Assembly (NCBI RefSeq): GCF_001905725.1
Contig: NZ_LIWB01000003.1
Coordinates: forward strand, 333,575 to 397,574
Direction of reading: 5' to 3'
Origin: Streptomyces sp. CB02400
GTDB taxonomy: Bacteria > Actinomycetota > Actinomycetes > Streptomycetales > Streptomycetaceae
DNA: 64,000 bases
Under the pieces are notes generated by a model. The model was not told the DNA's origin, did not search any database, and was given only the letters and a program-made list of their open reading frames with translations. Positions 8,274 to 16,264 of the stretch are shown here, in pieces. The position numbers and the translations under genes are program-made. Each line of letters starts with the position of its first letter. The first letter of the stretch is position 1.

Positions 8274-8593
8274 ACACCCCAGGAACGATCGACCGCCCCC
8301 TCACGCACGACCCCCAGAAGCAGGCCCCGATGATGCCGTCCGCTCACGAGCCCGCGGGCTCCGCGACCGAAGACTTCACCACCAGCGGTGCGAACGACTC
8401 GCGCCAGAACAGGACCCGAGAGATGCAACTCATCCCAGAAGCCCTGGCCCGTGCGCATATGCACGAGCGACTGCAGGAGGCGCAGCGGGAGCGCCAGGCC
8501 ACCAGCCTGGTGACCGCTCGCCGGATGCAGCGCCGGGCCGAGCGCGCCTCCCGGCGCGCCCGCCGCGCGCTCGCCATGGCGGTCATGCAGTAA
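8270..8593 (+). CDS. Hypothetical Arg-rich protein co-translated with wblC
   Basis: I do not recognise a family. The 107-residue product starts with ATGA overlapping the wblC stop, so it is probably translationally coupled. The N-terminal half is polar and likely disordered. The C-terminal half (about residues 52-107) is predicted helical and very rich in Arg, Ala and Glu, ending in repeated RRAxRAxRRAR-like blocks that suggest nucleic-acid or ribosome contact. A perfect 16-bp hairpin follows the gene. Regulation should follow wblC. Confidence 0.75.
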   Translation: MNTPGTIDRPLTHDPQKQAPMMPSAHEPAGSATEDFTTSGANDSRQNRTREMQLIPEALARAHMHERLQEAQRERQATSLVTARRMQRRAERASRRARRALAMAVMQ

Positions 8594-8644
8594 CCGATCC
8601 CACCTGAAGCGGTGGCCTCCCCAGCCGGAGGCACAGCTCTCCCC

Positions 8645-8680
8645 GCGGGGGCCGGTCCGTGCGAACGGACCGGCCCCCGC
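8645..8680 (+). terminator. Terminator hairpin closing the wblC unit
   Basis: A perfect 16-bp stem (GCGGGGGCCGGTCCGT) is closed by a GCGA tetraloop, 51 bases after the stop of the gene that follows wblC. There is no U-tract. Confidence 0.8.
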
Positions 8681-8729
8681 TGCGCGTTCGTGCCGGGCGG
8701 GCCGTCGGGAACGGCGTTATCGTCGCCGG

Positions 8730-8939
8730 GTGACGAGTCATCCCGATGGCAGCGACGACGACGGCTCCGCGGCGGAGCCGGAGCCGCTGGTGTGCGCGCG
8801 CTGCGGCACCCGCGCCGAGGGGCCGCGGCCGACCTGGACCTTCTCCGTGGAGGACGGCGCCCGCCGTCACTACTGCGAGGCGTGCTCCCGCGACAACCTG
8901 CGGGCGATCGAGGGCCGCCTGGACTCGCAGTGGTGGTAG
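8730..8939 (+). CDS. Small zinc-ribbon protein
   Basis: This 69-residue protein carries two CxxC knuckles (VCARCGTR and YCEACSRD) about 30 residues apart, which form a probable zinc ribbon. The N-terminus is acidic and disordered, and it ends in SQWW. The GTG start follows GTCGCCGGG and is the only start that keeps both knuckles. The function is unknown; such proteins are often accessory nucleic-acid binders. It runs toward the ABC1 kinase gene with only 31 bases between the stops. Confidence 0.75.
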   Translation: MTSHPDGSDDDGSAAEPEPLVCARCGTRAEGPRPTWTFSVEDGARRHYCEACSRDNLRAIEGRLDSQWW

Positions 8940-8970
8940 AGGCCGGCAGGCGAAGCGCCCGCCGCGTCCG

Positions 8971-10338
8971 TCATGCCTGGGCGGCCGGTTCCTCCGCCGC
9001 CGGTTCCTCCGGGACGAAACCCGGCAGCCACTCCTCCAGCTCCTCCCGTAGCCGCACCGTCGCACCGAGCTGACAGAGCACGCCGATCGTGCTCAGGGTC
9101 ACCCGGTGGATCAACAGGTAGGCCGGGGGAAGGTTGAGCTGCTTGGCCAGCTGGGAGGCGGGGGAGCGGGGGTCGGCTATCCGGGCCGCCTGGCTCCGCA
9201 TCCAGCCGCGGGTGAAGGTGAACTCGTCGGCCGCGGCCGGCTCGATGATCGGCAGGAGGTAGTCGAGGACGGTGTCGGGGTCCAGCTCGATCGACTCCTT
9301 GACGAAGCCCTCGGCGCAGAGCATCTCGTAGACGGCCTCCGCCTCTCCGTCCAGCGTCATCCGCAGGGCCTCGCCGATGGGCTCGGGCAGCCCGCCCGGG
9401 AGCCGGTCGACGGTGCCGAAGTCCAGCACGCCCAGACGCCAGTCGTCCTCGCCCTGCGGCCCGCCGGGCAGCAGACGGAAGTTGCCGGGATGCGGATCGG
9501 CGTGCAGCAGACCGGTGCGCGCGGGACCGGAGAACAGGAAGCGGGCCAGGAGCTGGCCGGCCCGGTCGCGCTGTGCCTCCGTGCCGTCCGAGATGATCTC
9601 CGACAGCGGTATGCCGTCCATCCACTCGGTGATCAGCACCTGCTCGCACTGGTGGACCACATCCGGCACGACGACGTCGGGGTCGTCCGTGAACTCCTCG
9701 GCGTGGGCCCGCTGGGCCTGGGCCTCCAGGCCGTAGTCCAGCTCTTCGGAGACCCGGTCCTTGAGCTCCGTGATCAGCGGCTTGACGTCCATGCCGGGGA
9801 TGAGCGGACCCAGCAGACGGGCGAAGCGGCTCAGCTGGTTCAGGTCGGACAGCAGGGCCTCGCCGGCGCCCGGGTACTGCACCTTGACCGCCACCTCGCG
9901 GCCGTCGTGCCACACCGCCCGGTGCACCTGGCCGATCGAGGCCGCGGCGGACGGCTTGTCCTCGAACTCCAGGAACAGCTCCTGCCAGCCTTCGCCCAGC
10001 CGCTCCGCCAGCACCGCGTGGACGGTACGGGTGGGCATCGGCGGGGCTGCCTCCTGCAGCTTGGTCAGCGCCGCCCGGTAGGGACCGGCGACCTCCTCCG
10101 GCAGGGCCGACTCGAAGACCGACAGGGCCTGGCCGAACTTCATCGCGCCGCCCTTGAGCTCGCCGAGCACCTTGAAGAGCTGCTCGGCGGTGCGCTGCTG
10201 GAGCTCGCGGCCGACAAGCTCCGCGGACTCGCCCACGATCCGCTTGCCGAGTCCCCAGGTAGCCCGCCCGGCGAAGCCGAGCGGGAGCGCGGCCAGTTTG
10301 GCGGTCCGGGTGACCGCCTTCCGGGGAAGATCAGACAT
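8971..10338 (-). CDS. ABC1/AarF (UbiB-like) atypical kinase
   Basis: This 455-residue ABC1-family protein has the KxGQ-type N-terminal signature (LKGGAMKFGQALSVFES, about residues 62-78), the substitute P-loop AAASIGQVHRA, the catalytic Lys in VAVKVQYPG, HADPHPGNF as catalytic loop, and LDFGTV as metal loop. ABC1 kinases act on lipids or quinone synthesis; the streptomycete member's substrate is not known. The ATG has GGAGGG upstream. It overlaps the 3' end of the E1-like gene by eight bases, so the two form one unit. M. tuberculosis Rv3197 occupies the same place next to whiB7. Confidence 0.9.
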   Translation of the reverse strand: MSDLPRKAVTRTAKLAALPLGFAGRATWGLGKRIVGESAELVGRELQQRTAEQLFKVLGELKGGAMKFGQALSVFESALPEEVAGPYRAALTKLQEAAPPMPTRTVHAVLAERLGEGWQELFLEFEDKPSAAASIGQVHRAVWHDGREVAVKVQYPGAGEALLSDLNQLSRFARLLGPLIPGMDVKPLITELKDRVSEELDYGLEAQAQRAHAEEFTDDPDVVVPDVVHQCEQVLITEWMDGIPLSEIISDGTEAQRDRAGQLLARFLFSGPARTGLLHADPHPGNFRLLPGGPQGEDDWRLGVLDFGTVDRLPGGLPEPIGEALRMTLDGEAEAVYEMLCAEGFVKESIELDPDTVLDYLLPIIEPAAADEFTFTRGWMRSQAARIADPRSPASQLAKQLNLPPAYLLIHRVTLSTIGVLCQLGATVRLREELEEWLPGFVPEEPAAEEPAAQA

Positions 10339-11557
10339 GCGCCCTCCAAGTCCCTGCCGGCCGTTTCGCGTCCGCCTCGCGGCGCCACTCCTCCGACGGC
10401 CCGTGCACGGCCATTGTCTCGTGCGACCCCCCGTCCCCGGGGGTGTGTTCTCCCTTACCTTTTTCCGGACCTTTGCGTGCGGCTCCGCACGAGCAGGCCG
10501 GGTGAGGCCGGACCGGACGCGCATGCCAGCGCAGAGCGGGGAGGGAGACCTCCCAGCGTGCGCCGGCGCTGGACGGGACCCGGCCGTCCAGGAAGGCGAG
10601 CGCGTGGGCGGCCGCCAGCCCGGCCACCGTCGTGGCCAGCGTCAGGTCGCAGGCGCCCACCCGGCGCTGCCGCCCGGAGCGCCACTGGGCGGCCAGGCGC
10701 GGCCAGGTCGGGTCCCGGTCGGTGCGGTCCTGCTGGAGACAGCCCGCACAGCTCGTCTCGCCGGGCAGGACCAGCGGGCCGACCACACCGGTCCCCTCCA
10801 CGACACCGGCGTAGAGATGGGGTGTGCCCGAGGACACGAGGGTTTCGGCGGCCGCCGGGTCGGGTGCGTGCACGGCGACGTCGTCCCGCGGGGCGAGGAC
10901 GACCAGACCGAAACCGGGGTCGCCCCCTTCGAGGGGAGACCGGGCGGTCCGGCGCGGCGGGCGGTCCGGGGCGGCCCGGCGTACCGCGCGGCGGGCCGCC
11001 TCGTCCCTGCGGTCGCCGACGGCCTCGGCGGGCAGCCCGCCCGGCACGACGTCCCACGGCTCGACCTGCCCGACGTCGCGCACGTCGACCTCGCCCACTC
11101 CGGCCCCCGACAGCAGCGCCGCGAGGGCGGTGCCCACCCGGCCCGCGCCTCTCACCTGCACCCGCACACTGCGGCGTGCCGCCAGCCGGCGCAGCGGATC
11201 GCCCGGTCCGGAGGTGGTCAGGGCGAGGGCCGCCAGGTCCGGACGGAGCCGGTCGAGGACCTCCGGTTTCTCCCGCAGGGTCTCGGCGGCCGGCCCGCCG
11301 CCGCGCGAGTCGTCCAGCAGCCCGGCCCGCGACAGCCGGCGTACCAGCCGGTCGACATGGCCCTCGGGCAGGTCCATGCGCCGTGCCTCCTCCCGCAGGA
11401 GCTCCAGCCCGCGGGTGCCGTCGAGCAGGTCGAGGAAGCTGCCCGTGGCCGTGTCCACCGGGCCCAGCGTCAACGCGTGTGCCGGCGTCATCCCGAACTG
11501 CACGGTGTTGAGATCGCGCCATCCGCGCCGCAGCGCGGGCTTGACCATCGGATGCAT
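10331..11557 (-). CDS. ThiF/E1-like adenylyltransferase-fold protein
   Basis: This 408-residue protein has an N-terminal winged-helix-like segment of about 120 residues. A Rossmann core follows with VRGAGRVGTALAALLSGAGVG. A CAGCL pair and a later CSCG may bind zinc, as in E1 enzymes. TOMM cyclodehydratase leader-binding partners have a similar layout. The adenylation Arg and Asp residues are not all obvious, so it may be a degenerate E1 that binds rather than activates a peptide. No small ubiquitin-like or precursor peptide gene is visible beside it. It is translated into the ABC1 kinase gene. The ATG was chosen because upstream in-frame sequence is low-complexity. Confidence 0.75.
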   Translation of the reverse strand: MHPMVKPALRRGWRDLNTVQFGMTPAHALTLGPVDTATGSFLDLLDGTRGLELLREEARRMDLPEGHVDRLVRRLSRAGLLDDSRGGGPAAETLREKPEVLDRLRPDLAALALTTSGPGDPLRRLAARRSVRVQVRGAGRVGTALAALLSGAGVGEVDVRDVGQVEPWDVVPGGLPAEAVGDRRDEAARRAVRRAAPDRPPRRTARSPLEGGDPGFGLVVLAPRDDVAVHAPDPAAAETLVSSGTPHLYAGVVEGTGVVGPLVLPGETSCAGCLQQDRTDRDPTWPRLAAQWRSGRQRRVGACDLTLATTVAGLAAAHALAFLDGRVPSSAGARWEVSLPALRWHARPVRPHPACSCGAARKGPEKGKGEHTPGDGGSHETMAVHGPSEEWRREADAKRPAGTWRAHV

Positions 11558-11773
11558 GACAGACCCCCCGTATGTCCTGGATCGTCCCCGTTGGGCGGTC
11601 GAGCCCTTCGCGGCTCGTCCGACGCATGCCAGCATGCCGGGACGGGCCGGAGGCCGCCGAAAGTTGTCCACAGGCGGCGGGATTCATCGTACAAATCCGG
11701 CGCCCGGTGGGGGATCGCCGTGGAACCGTCCCGGAGCCAAGACTTCCCCGTGTGCAGCGGGTACCGTCGGGGC

Positions 11774-12370
11774 GTGCCCGCCGACCCACTGCACCGCGCC
11801 GGAAAGTCACAGCGCAGCACGACGAGCCAGCCGACGAACGGCTCACGGGCGAGCGCGATCGAGGTCCGCAGGAGCGCCCGCCGCCGCAGAACGGTCTCCG
11901 CGTACCGCGAGGGCGATCGCACCGTCGTGCTCATCCCCGCCCGGATGTCCGAGGCGGAGGAGCAGCGCTGGGTGACCGTCATGCTCGACAAGCTGGCCGC
12001 ACAGGAGAGCAGGCGGACACTCGGGGACACGGAGCTGGCCGAGCGCGCCCGGCGGCTGTCCGAACAGTACTTCGACGGGCGGGCCCGGCCCGACTCGGTG
12101 CGCTGGGTCACCAACCAGAACACGCGCTGGGGCTCGTGCACCCCGTCCGACGGAAGCATCCGGCTGTCGCACCGGCTGCAGGGCATGCCCGAGTACGTCG
12201 TCGACTACGTCCTCTGCCATGAGCTGGCGCACCTGCTGGTGCCCGGGCACGGCCCGCGTTTCTGGCGGCTGCTGGAGGCGTATCCGAAGACCGAGCGGGC
12301 CCGTGGCTATCTCGAAGGGGTGGTCGCGGCCGAGCGGCTGCCGCATGTGCCGGGTGCGCGCAATGCGTGA
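11774..12370 (+). CDS. YgjP/SprT-like zinc metallopeptidase (DUF45)
   Basis: This 198-residue protein has the gluzincin helix VLCHELAHLLVPGHGPRF (HExxH plus a third His). It is preceded by the family-typical NTRWGSCTPSDGSIRLSHRL. The first 40 residues are basic and disordered. The GTG start fits the reading-frame boundary and has a GTCGGGG-like site. It is divergent from the E1-like gene across a 216-base spacer. It is presumably a cytoplasmic peptidase of unknown substrate. Confidence 0.85.
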   Translation: MPADPLHRAGKSQRSTTSQPTNGSRASAIEVRRSARRRRTVSAYREGDRTVVLIPARMSEAEEQRWVTVMLDKLAAQESRRTLGDTELAERARRLSEQYFDGRARPDSVRWVTNQNTRWGSCTPSDGSIRLSHRLQGMPEYVVDYVLCHELAHLLVPGHGPRFWRLLEAYPKTERARGYLEGVVAAERLPHVPGARNA

Positions 12371-12509
12371 GCGCCTGCCCGAGGTGAGCGCAGGGTAGGC
12401 CCGCGCGCGCGCGTTGTGTACCGGGTCTGTACCGACTTCACCCGGTGTCCGAATTTGCCGTTAGCCTGGCGCGACGCACTCACATTCGGGATGGGGGACG
12501 GTCGTACGT

Positions 12510-14228
12510 ATGGCCAGGGAATTCCAACGCGGCCACAAGGCCAGGATCAGTGACCTCACGGCGGGGACGGATCTGTACGTAGGCGTGCAGATCTCCGGCC
12601 CGGGGCTGACCTTCGACATCAGCTGCTTCGGTCTCGACGCCGACGAACGGCTCTCCGACGACCGTTACTTCATCTTCTACAACCAGCCGAAGTCCCCCGA
12701 GGAGTCCGTTCAGCTCCTGGGTGCCCAGGCGGGCGACACCGAGTCGTTCCGCGTGACGCTGGACCGGATCCCGCAGCAGATCAGGAAGCTGTCCTTCACG
12801 GCGACCCTCGACGGCGCCGGGCAGATGTCACAGGTCGGTCCCGGGTACATCCGTATCGTCGCGGGCGGCGAGGAAGTGGCCCGGTACCCGTTCAGCGGCT
12901 CGGAGTTCTCCACCGAGCGGGCCGTGATGCTGGGTGACTTCTACTTCAAGGACGTCTGGCGGTTCGCCGCCGTCGGACAGGGCTTCGACGGCGGGCTCGA
13001 CGCGCTGCTGCGGAACTTCGGCGGCGAGGTGGCCGAGGACGAGCCGGCCGCCCCCCAGCAGCAGCCGGGGGTCGACGGAGCCGCGCCCGGTTTCGCCCCG
13101 CCCGCCCAGGCCGCCGCGCCGCCCGCGTTCGGCGTACCCGGCGGAGCCGCGCCCGCCCCGGCCCCGGCTCCCGCCCCGGCCCCGGCTCCCGCGCCTGCTC
13201 CGGCCCCCGCGCCCCAGCCCGCCGCACAGGGCTTCGCGCCGCCGCCGGCCCCCGCACCTTCCGCGCCGCCGGTGCACACCGCGCCGACCATCGTCGCCCC
13301 CATGCACACCCCGCCCGGCGGCTCCCCGGTGCCGCCCCCGGCGCCGGCGCCCGCGCCCTACGGCCAGCCGGGCCAGCAGCCGCCGCCGTACGGCCAGCCC
13401 GCTCCGCCGCCCCAGGGCTACGGACAGCCCCAGGCACCGCAGGCACCCGCCCCGCCGCCCGGCTACGGACAGCCCACGCCCCCTCCGGGCTACGGCCAGC
13501 AGCCCCCGCCCGGACAACCGCCGGGTCAGCAGGCCCCGTACGGGGCGCCCCAGGGCGCACCGCAGAGCCCCGGCGTGCTCGGCGCGCTCCAGAAGTTCAA
13601 GGAGACACCCACCGGGCAGCGCTGGACCCAGCAGAACAAGAAGCTGGTCCGCGTCGACCTGGGCATCGGCGGACAGCCCGTGCTGGCCCGGCAGGGCAGC
13701 ATGGTGCTCTACCAGGGCAAGGTCGACTTCAGCTACAAGGGCGCCGGCTTCTCCGGCCGCATCGTCGGCAACGCCACCGGCCAGGAGATGCAGCTGATGC
13801 GCTGCACCGGCCAGGGCCAGGTGTTCTTCGCCGAGAACTCCACGATGCTGCACCCGATCGAGCTCCAGGGCGACGCCGTGTGCGTCTCCGCCGAGAACGT
13901 CCTCGCCTTCGACGAGAGCCTGCAGTACGAGGTCCGCCGCATCGAGGGGCACGGCATCCCCGGCGGCGCGCTGTTCACGATGCAGTTCCAGGGGACCGGC
14001 ACCATCGTCGTCAAGACCCACGGCACGCCCGTGGTGCTGCCGGTCACGCCCACCACGTTCGCCGACTGCAACGCCGTGGTCGCCTGGTCGGCCGCCTCCC
14101 AGGTGGTCGTCTCCAGCCAGGTGCGGATGCGCCGCAACTCCTACCCGGGCGACACCGGGGAGAGCGTGAACCTCCAGTTCAGGGGCGCACCCGGCAACTT
14201 CATCGTCGTCCAGCCGTACGAGATCTAA
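12510..14228 (+). CDS. TerD-domain and AIM24-domain fusion protein
   Basis: This 572-residue protein combines two stress-associated domains. Residues 1 to about 175 form a TerD calcium-binding beta-sandwich (GLTFDISCFGLDAD, DDRYFIFYNQ, and YPFSGSEFSTERAVMLGDFY). Residues 180-350 are a Pro/Ala/Gly/Gln linker with an (Ala-Pro)n run and several YGQP units. Residues 360-572 are an AIM24 beta-roll (LVRVDLGIGGQPVLARQGSM, then MQLMRCTGQGQVFFA). TerD proteins bind Ca2+ and belong to tellurite/stress islands. AIM24 proteins are membrane-associated and poorly characterised. Two more AIM24 genes follow within 12 and 17 bases, so this is an operon. Confidence 0.9.
   Translation: MAREFQRGHKARISDLTAGTDLYVGVQISGPGLTFDISCFGLDADERLSDDRYFIFYNQPKSPEESVQLLGAQAGDTESFRVTLDRIPQQIRKLSFTATLDGAGQMSQVGPGYIRIVAGGEEVARYPFSGSEFSTERAVMLGDFYFKDVWRFAAVGQGFDGGLDALLRNFGGEVAEDEPAAPQQQPGVDGAAPGFAPPAQAAAPPAFGVPGGAAPAPAPAPAPAPAPAPAPAPAPQPAAQGFAPPPAPAPSAPPVHTAPTIVAPMHTPPGGSPVPPPAPAPAPYGQPGQQPPPYGQPAPPPQGYGQPQAPQAPAPPPGYGQPTPPPGYGQQPPPGQPPGQQAPYGAPQGAPQSPGVLGALQKFKETPTGQRWTQQNKKLVRVDLGIGGQPVLARQGSMVLYQGKVDFSYKGAGFSGRIVGNATGQEMQLMRCTGQGQVFFAENSTMLHPIELQGDAVCVSAENVLAFDESLQYEVRRIEGHGIPGGALFTMQFQGTGTIVVKTHGTPVVLPVTPTTFADCNAVVAWSAASQVVVSSQVRMRRNSYPGDTGESVNLQFRGAPGNFIVVQPYEI
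13147..13212 (+). repeat. Ala-Pro-encoding low-complexity tract in the TerD-AIM24 gene
   Basis: An imperfect GCCCCGGCTCCC-type repeat codes for an uninterrupted alternating Ala-Pro stretch in the linker. Its length is likely to vary between strains by slippage. Confidence 0.85.
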
Positions 14229-14240
14229 AGGGAGCCCGTC

Positions 14241-14921
14241 ATGAACCAGCCACTCGCGGGCTACGCCCCCGCCCCCGTCACCGCTCGCATGGAGAACCAC
14301 GGCAACCACATGGCGAAGATCGCCATGCAGACCGGGAACGATCTCCTCGCGCGTGTCGGATCGATGGTCGCCTACGAAGGGTTCGTCCAGTACGAGCCCA
14401 ACCCGCCCGCCGTGCGCCAGATCGCCAAGGACTGGCTCACCGGTGAGGGCGCGCCGCTGATGAAGTGCTCCGGCGACGGCCTGCTCTACCTCGCCGACTA
14501 CGGCGCCAACGTCGTCGTGATCAACCTCAACGGCGACGGCATCTCCGTCAACGCCACCAACCTGCTCGCCTTCGACGCCCACCTCACCTGGGGCGTGGAG
14601 CGGGTCAAGGGCCTGGCGAAGTTCGCCGGACAGGGCCTGTGGAACACCAAGATCTCCGGGCAGGGCTGGGTCGCGCTGACCTCGCGCGGCAAGCCGATCG
14701 TCGTGGACTGCGGTGGCGGCGACGACGAGACGTACGTCGACCCGGACGCCCTGGTCGCCTGGTCCCCGAACCTCAAGGTGAAGGGCAAGCGCAGCTTCCG
14801 GGCCCAGTCGCTGATCGGCCGCGGCAGCGGAGAGGCCTACCAGATGGCCTTCTCCGGTCAGGGCATCGTCGTCGTCCAGCCCAGTGAGGACAGCACCGAC
14901 CGTCTCCGGGTCCGGGGCTGA
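14241..14921 (+). CDS. AIM24 family protein
   Basis: This 226-residue protein is a single AIM24 beta-roll. Conserved blocks include DLLARVGSMVAYEG, the PLMKCSGDGLLYLAD strand, VNATNLLAFDAHLTW and VALTSRGKPIVVD. There is no signal peptide or transmembrane segment. It starts 12 bases after the TerD-AIM24 fusion, with AAGGGAG upstream. The three paralogues probably form a hetero-oligomer or act sequentially at the membrane, but that is inference from the operon. Confidence 0.88.
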   Translation: MNQPLAGYAPAPVTARMENHGNHMAKIAMQTGNDLLARVGSMVAYEGFVQYEPNPPAVRQIAKDWLTGEGAPLMKCSGDGLLYLADYGANVVVINLNGDGISVNATNLLAFDAHLTWGVERVKGLAKFAGQGLWNTKISGQGWVALTSRGKPIVVDCGGGDDETYVDPDALVAWSPNLKVKGKRSFRAQSLIGRGSGEAYQMAFSGQGIVVVQPSEDSTDRLRVRG

Positions 14922-14938
14922 GGGGGAGCAACAACACC

Positions 14939-15694
14939 ATGCAGAGCCCGCTTTTCGCCTTCAACGACCAGCAGACCCAGGAGCGCTGGAGCCTGCAGAA
15001 CCAGCAGATGCTCCGCGTCGCCCTGGAGGGCCACGACGACATCCTCGCCCGCAAGGGCACCATGGTCGCCTACCAGGGACTCGTCGAGTTCGACGCCGAG
15101 TTCCAGGGCAACAGCGCGTCACGCGCGCGTGCGCAGACCGGTGAGGGACTCGACCTGATGCGCTGCCACGGGCAGGGCACGGTCTACCTCGCCAACCTCG
15201 CCCAGCGCATCCACGTCATGGAGGTGGAGCAGGACGGGCTGACGGTCGACAGCAGCTATGTGCTCGCGATGGACTCCTCGCTGCACCACGAGGTGATCGC
15301 CGTCGACAGCCTGTACGGCATCTCCGGCTCCGGGAAGTACCAGCTCAACATCACCGGCAACGGCAGGGTCGCCCTGATGACCTCGGGCATGCCGCTGCTG
15401 ATGCAGGTGACGCCGGACAAGTACGTCAACTGCGACGCCGACGCGATCGTCGCCTGGTCCACGTCCCTGCGCGTGCAGATGCAGGCCCAGACCCACTCCT
15501 CCGGGGTGTGGCGACGCCGCGGCAACACCGGTGAGGGCTGGGAGCTCAGCTTCATGGGCAGCGGCTTCGCGCTCGTCCAGCCCAGCGAGCTGCTGCCGCC
15601 GCAGAACGCCCAGATCGGCTCGGGCGTCGCCGCCCAGTACGGCATGGGACAGCAGGGGGCCCGCGGCCAGAACCAGGGCAACGTCTGGAGTTGA
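14939..15694 (+). CDS. AIM24 family protein
   Basis: This third AIM24 gene of the operon encodes 251 residues. It has HDDILARKGTMVAYQG, LMRCHGQGTVYLAN, VDSSYVLAMDSSLHHEV and VALMTSGMPLLMQ. A Gln/Gly-rich tail follows residue 225. GGGGGAG lies upstream of the ATG, 17 bases after the previous stop. A very strong hairpin follows. Its divergence from the other two AIM24 proteins suggests old duplication rather than a recent copy. Confidence 0.88.
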   Translation: MQSPLFAFNDQQTQERWSLQNQQMLRVALEGHDDILARKGTMVAYQGLVEFDAEFQGNSASRARAQTGEGLDLMRCHGQGTVYLANLAQRIHVMEVEQDGLTVDSSYVLAMDSSLHHEVIAVDSLYGISGSGKYQLNITGNGRVALMTSGMPLLMQVTPDKYVNCDADAIVAWSTSLRVQMQAQTHSSGVWRRRGNTGEGWELSFMGSGFALVQPSELLPPQNAQIGSGVAAQYGMGQQGARGQNQGNVWS

Positions 15695-15701
15695 ACGCAC
15701 A

Positions 15702-15736
15702 GGTGAGGGGCGGCCGCAAGGCGGCCGCCCCTCACC
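15702..15736. terminator. Bidirectional terminator after the AIM24 operon
   Basis: A perfect 16-bp stem (GGTGAGGGGCGGCCGC) with an AAG loop lies between convergent genes and can serve both strands. Confidence 0.85.
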
Positions 15737-15742
15737 CCTGTG

Positions 15743-16264
15743 TCAGACGCCCAGTCTCGTCCGGGTCGCTTCCACCAAACGGGTGACCGAGGTGTCGGCC
15801 ACGTCCGGCACCTCGTCGTACGGGAACCAGCGCAGGTCGAGGGACTCGTCGCTGATCGCCTCGACGGCTCCGGACGGAGCCAGCGCCGCGTACTGGACGT
15901 CCAGATGCCAGGCACACGGCGTGTGATGACGGTCCAGACGCACGGGGCCACCGGGGACCAGGGACAGTCCCGCGATGCCGGACTCCTCCGTCGCCTCCCG
16001 CAGGGCCGCCGCCGCGAGCGAGACGTCACCCGGCTCGCAGTGCCCGCCCATCTGGAGCCACATCCGCAGCTTCCGGTGCAGGGTCAGCAGTACCCGGCCC
16101 CGCTCGGGATCGATCACCAGGCCGCTCGCCGTGATGTGACCGTCCGTACAGGCCTTCCACATGCCGTCCGGATGCGCCGCGAGATGGTCCAGATAGGTCT
16201 GGCGCAGCTCGGGCTGGTCCTCGTACTCCTTGAGCACGAGGACCGCGTCGTCGTGAAGGCTCAC
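15743..16264 (-). CDS. Nudix hydrolase
   Basis: This 173-residue hydrolase has a Nudix box written GHCEPGDVSLAAAALREATE. Compared with the consensus, the first Glu is Asp and there is one extra residue before the REx2E core, a variant seen in a bacterial subgroup. The substrate is unknown. The GTG start overlaps the stop of the upstream Zincin_2 gene as GTGA, so translation is probably coupled. It ends against the shared terminator with the AIM24 operon. Confidence 0.88.
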   Translation of the reverse strand: MSLHDDAVLVLKEYEDQPELRQTYLDHLAAHPDGMWKACTDGHITASGLVIDPERGRVLLTLHRKLRMWLQMGGHCEPGDVSLAAAALREATEESGIAGLSLVPGGPVRLDRHHTPCAWHLDVQYAALAPSGAVEAISDESLDLRWFPYDEVPDVADTSVTRLVEATRTRLGV

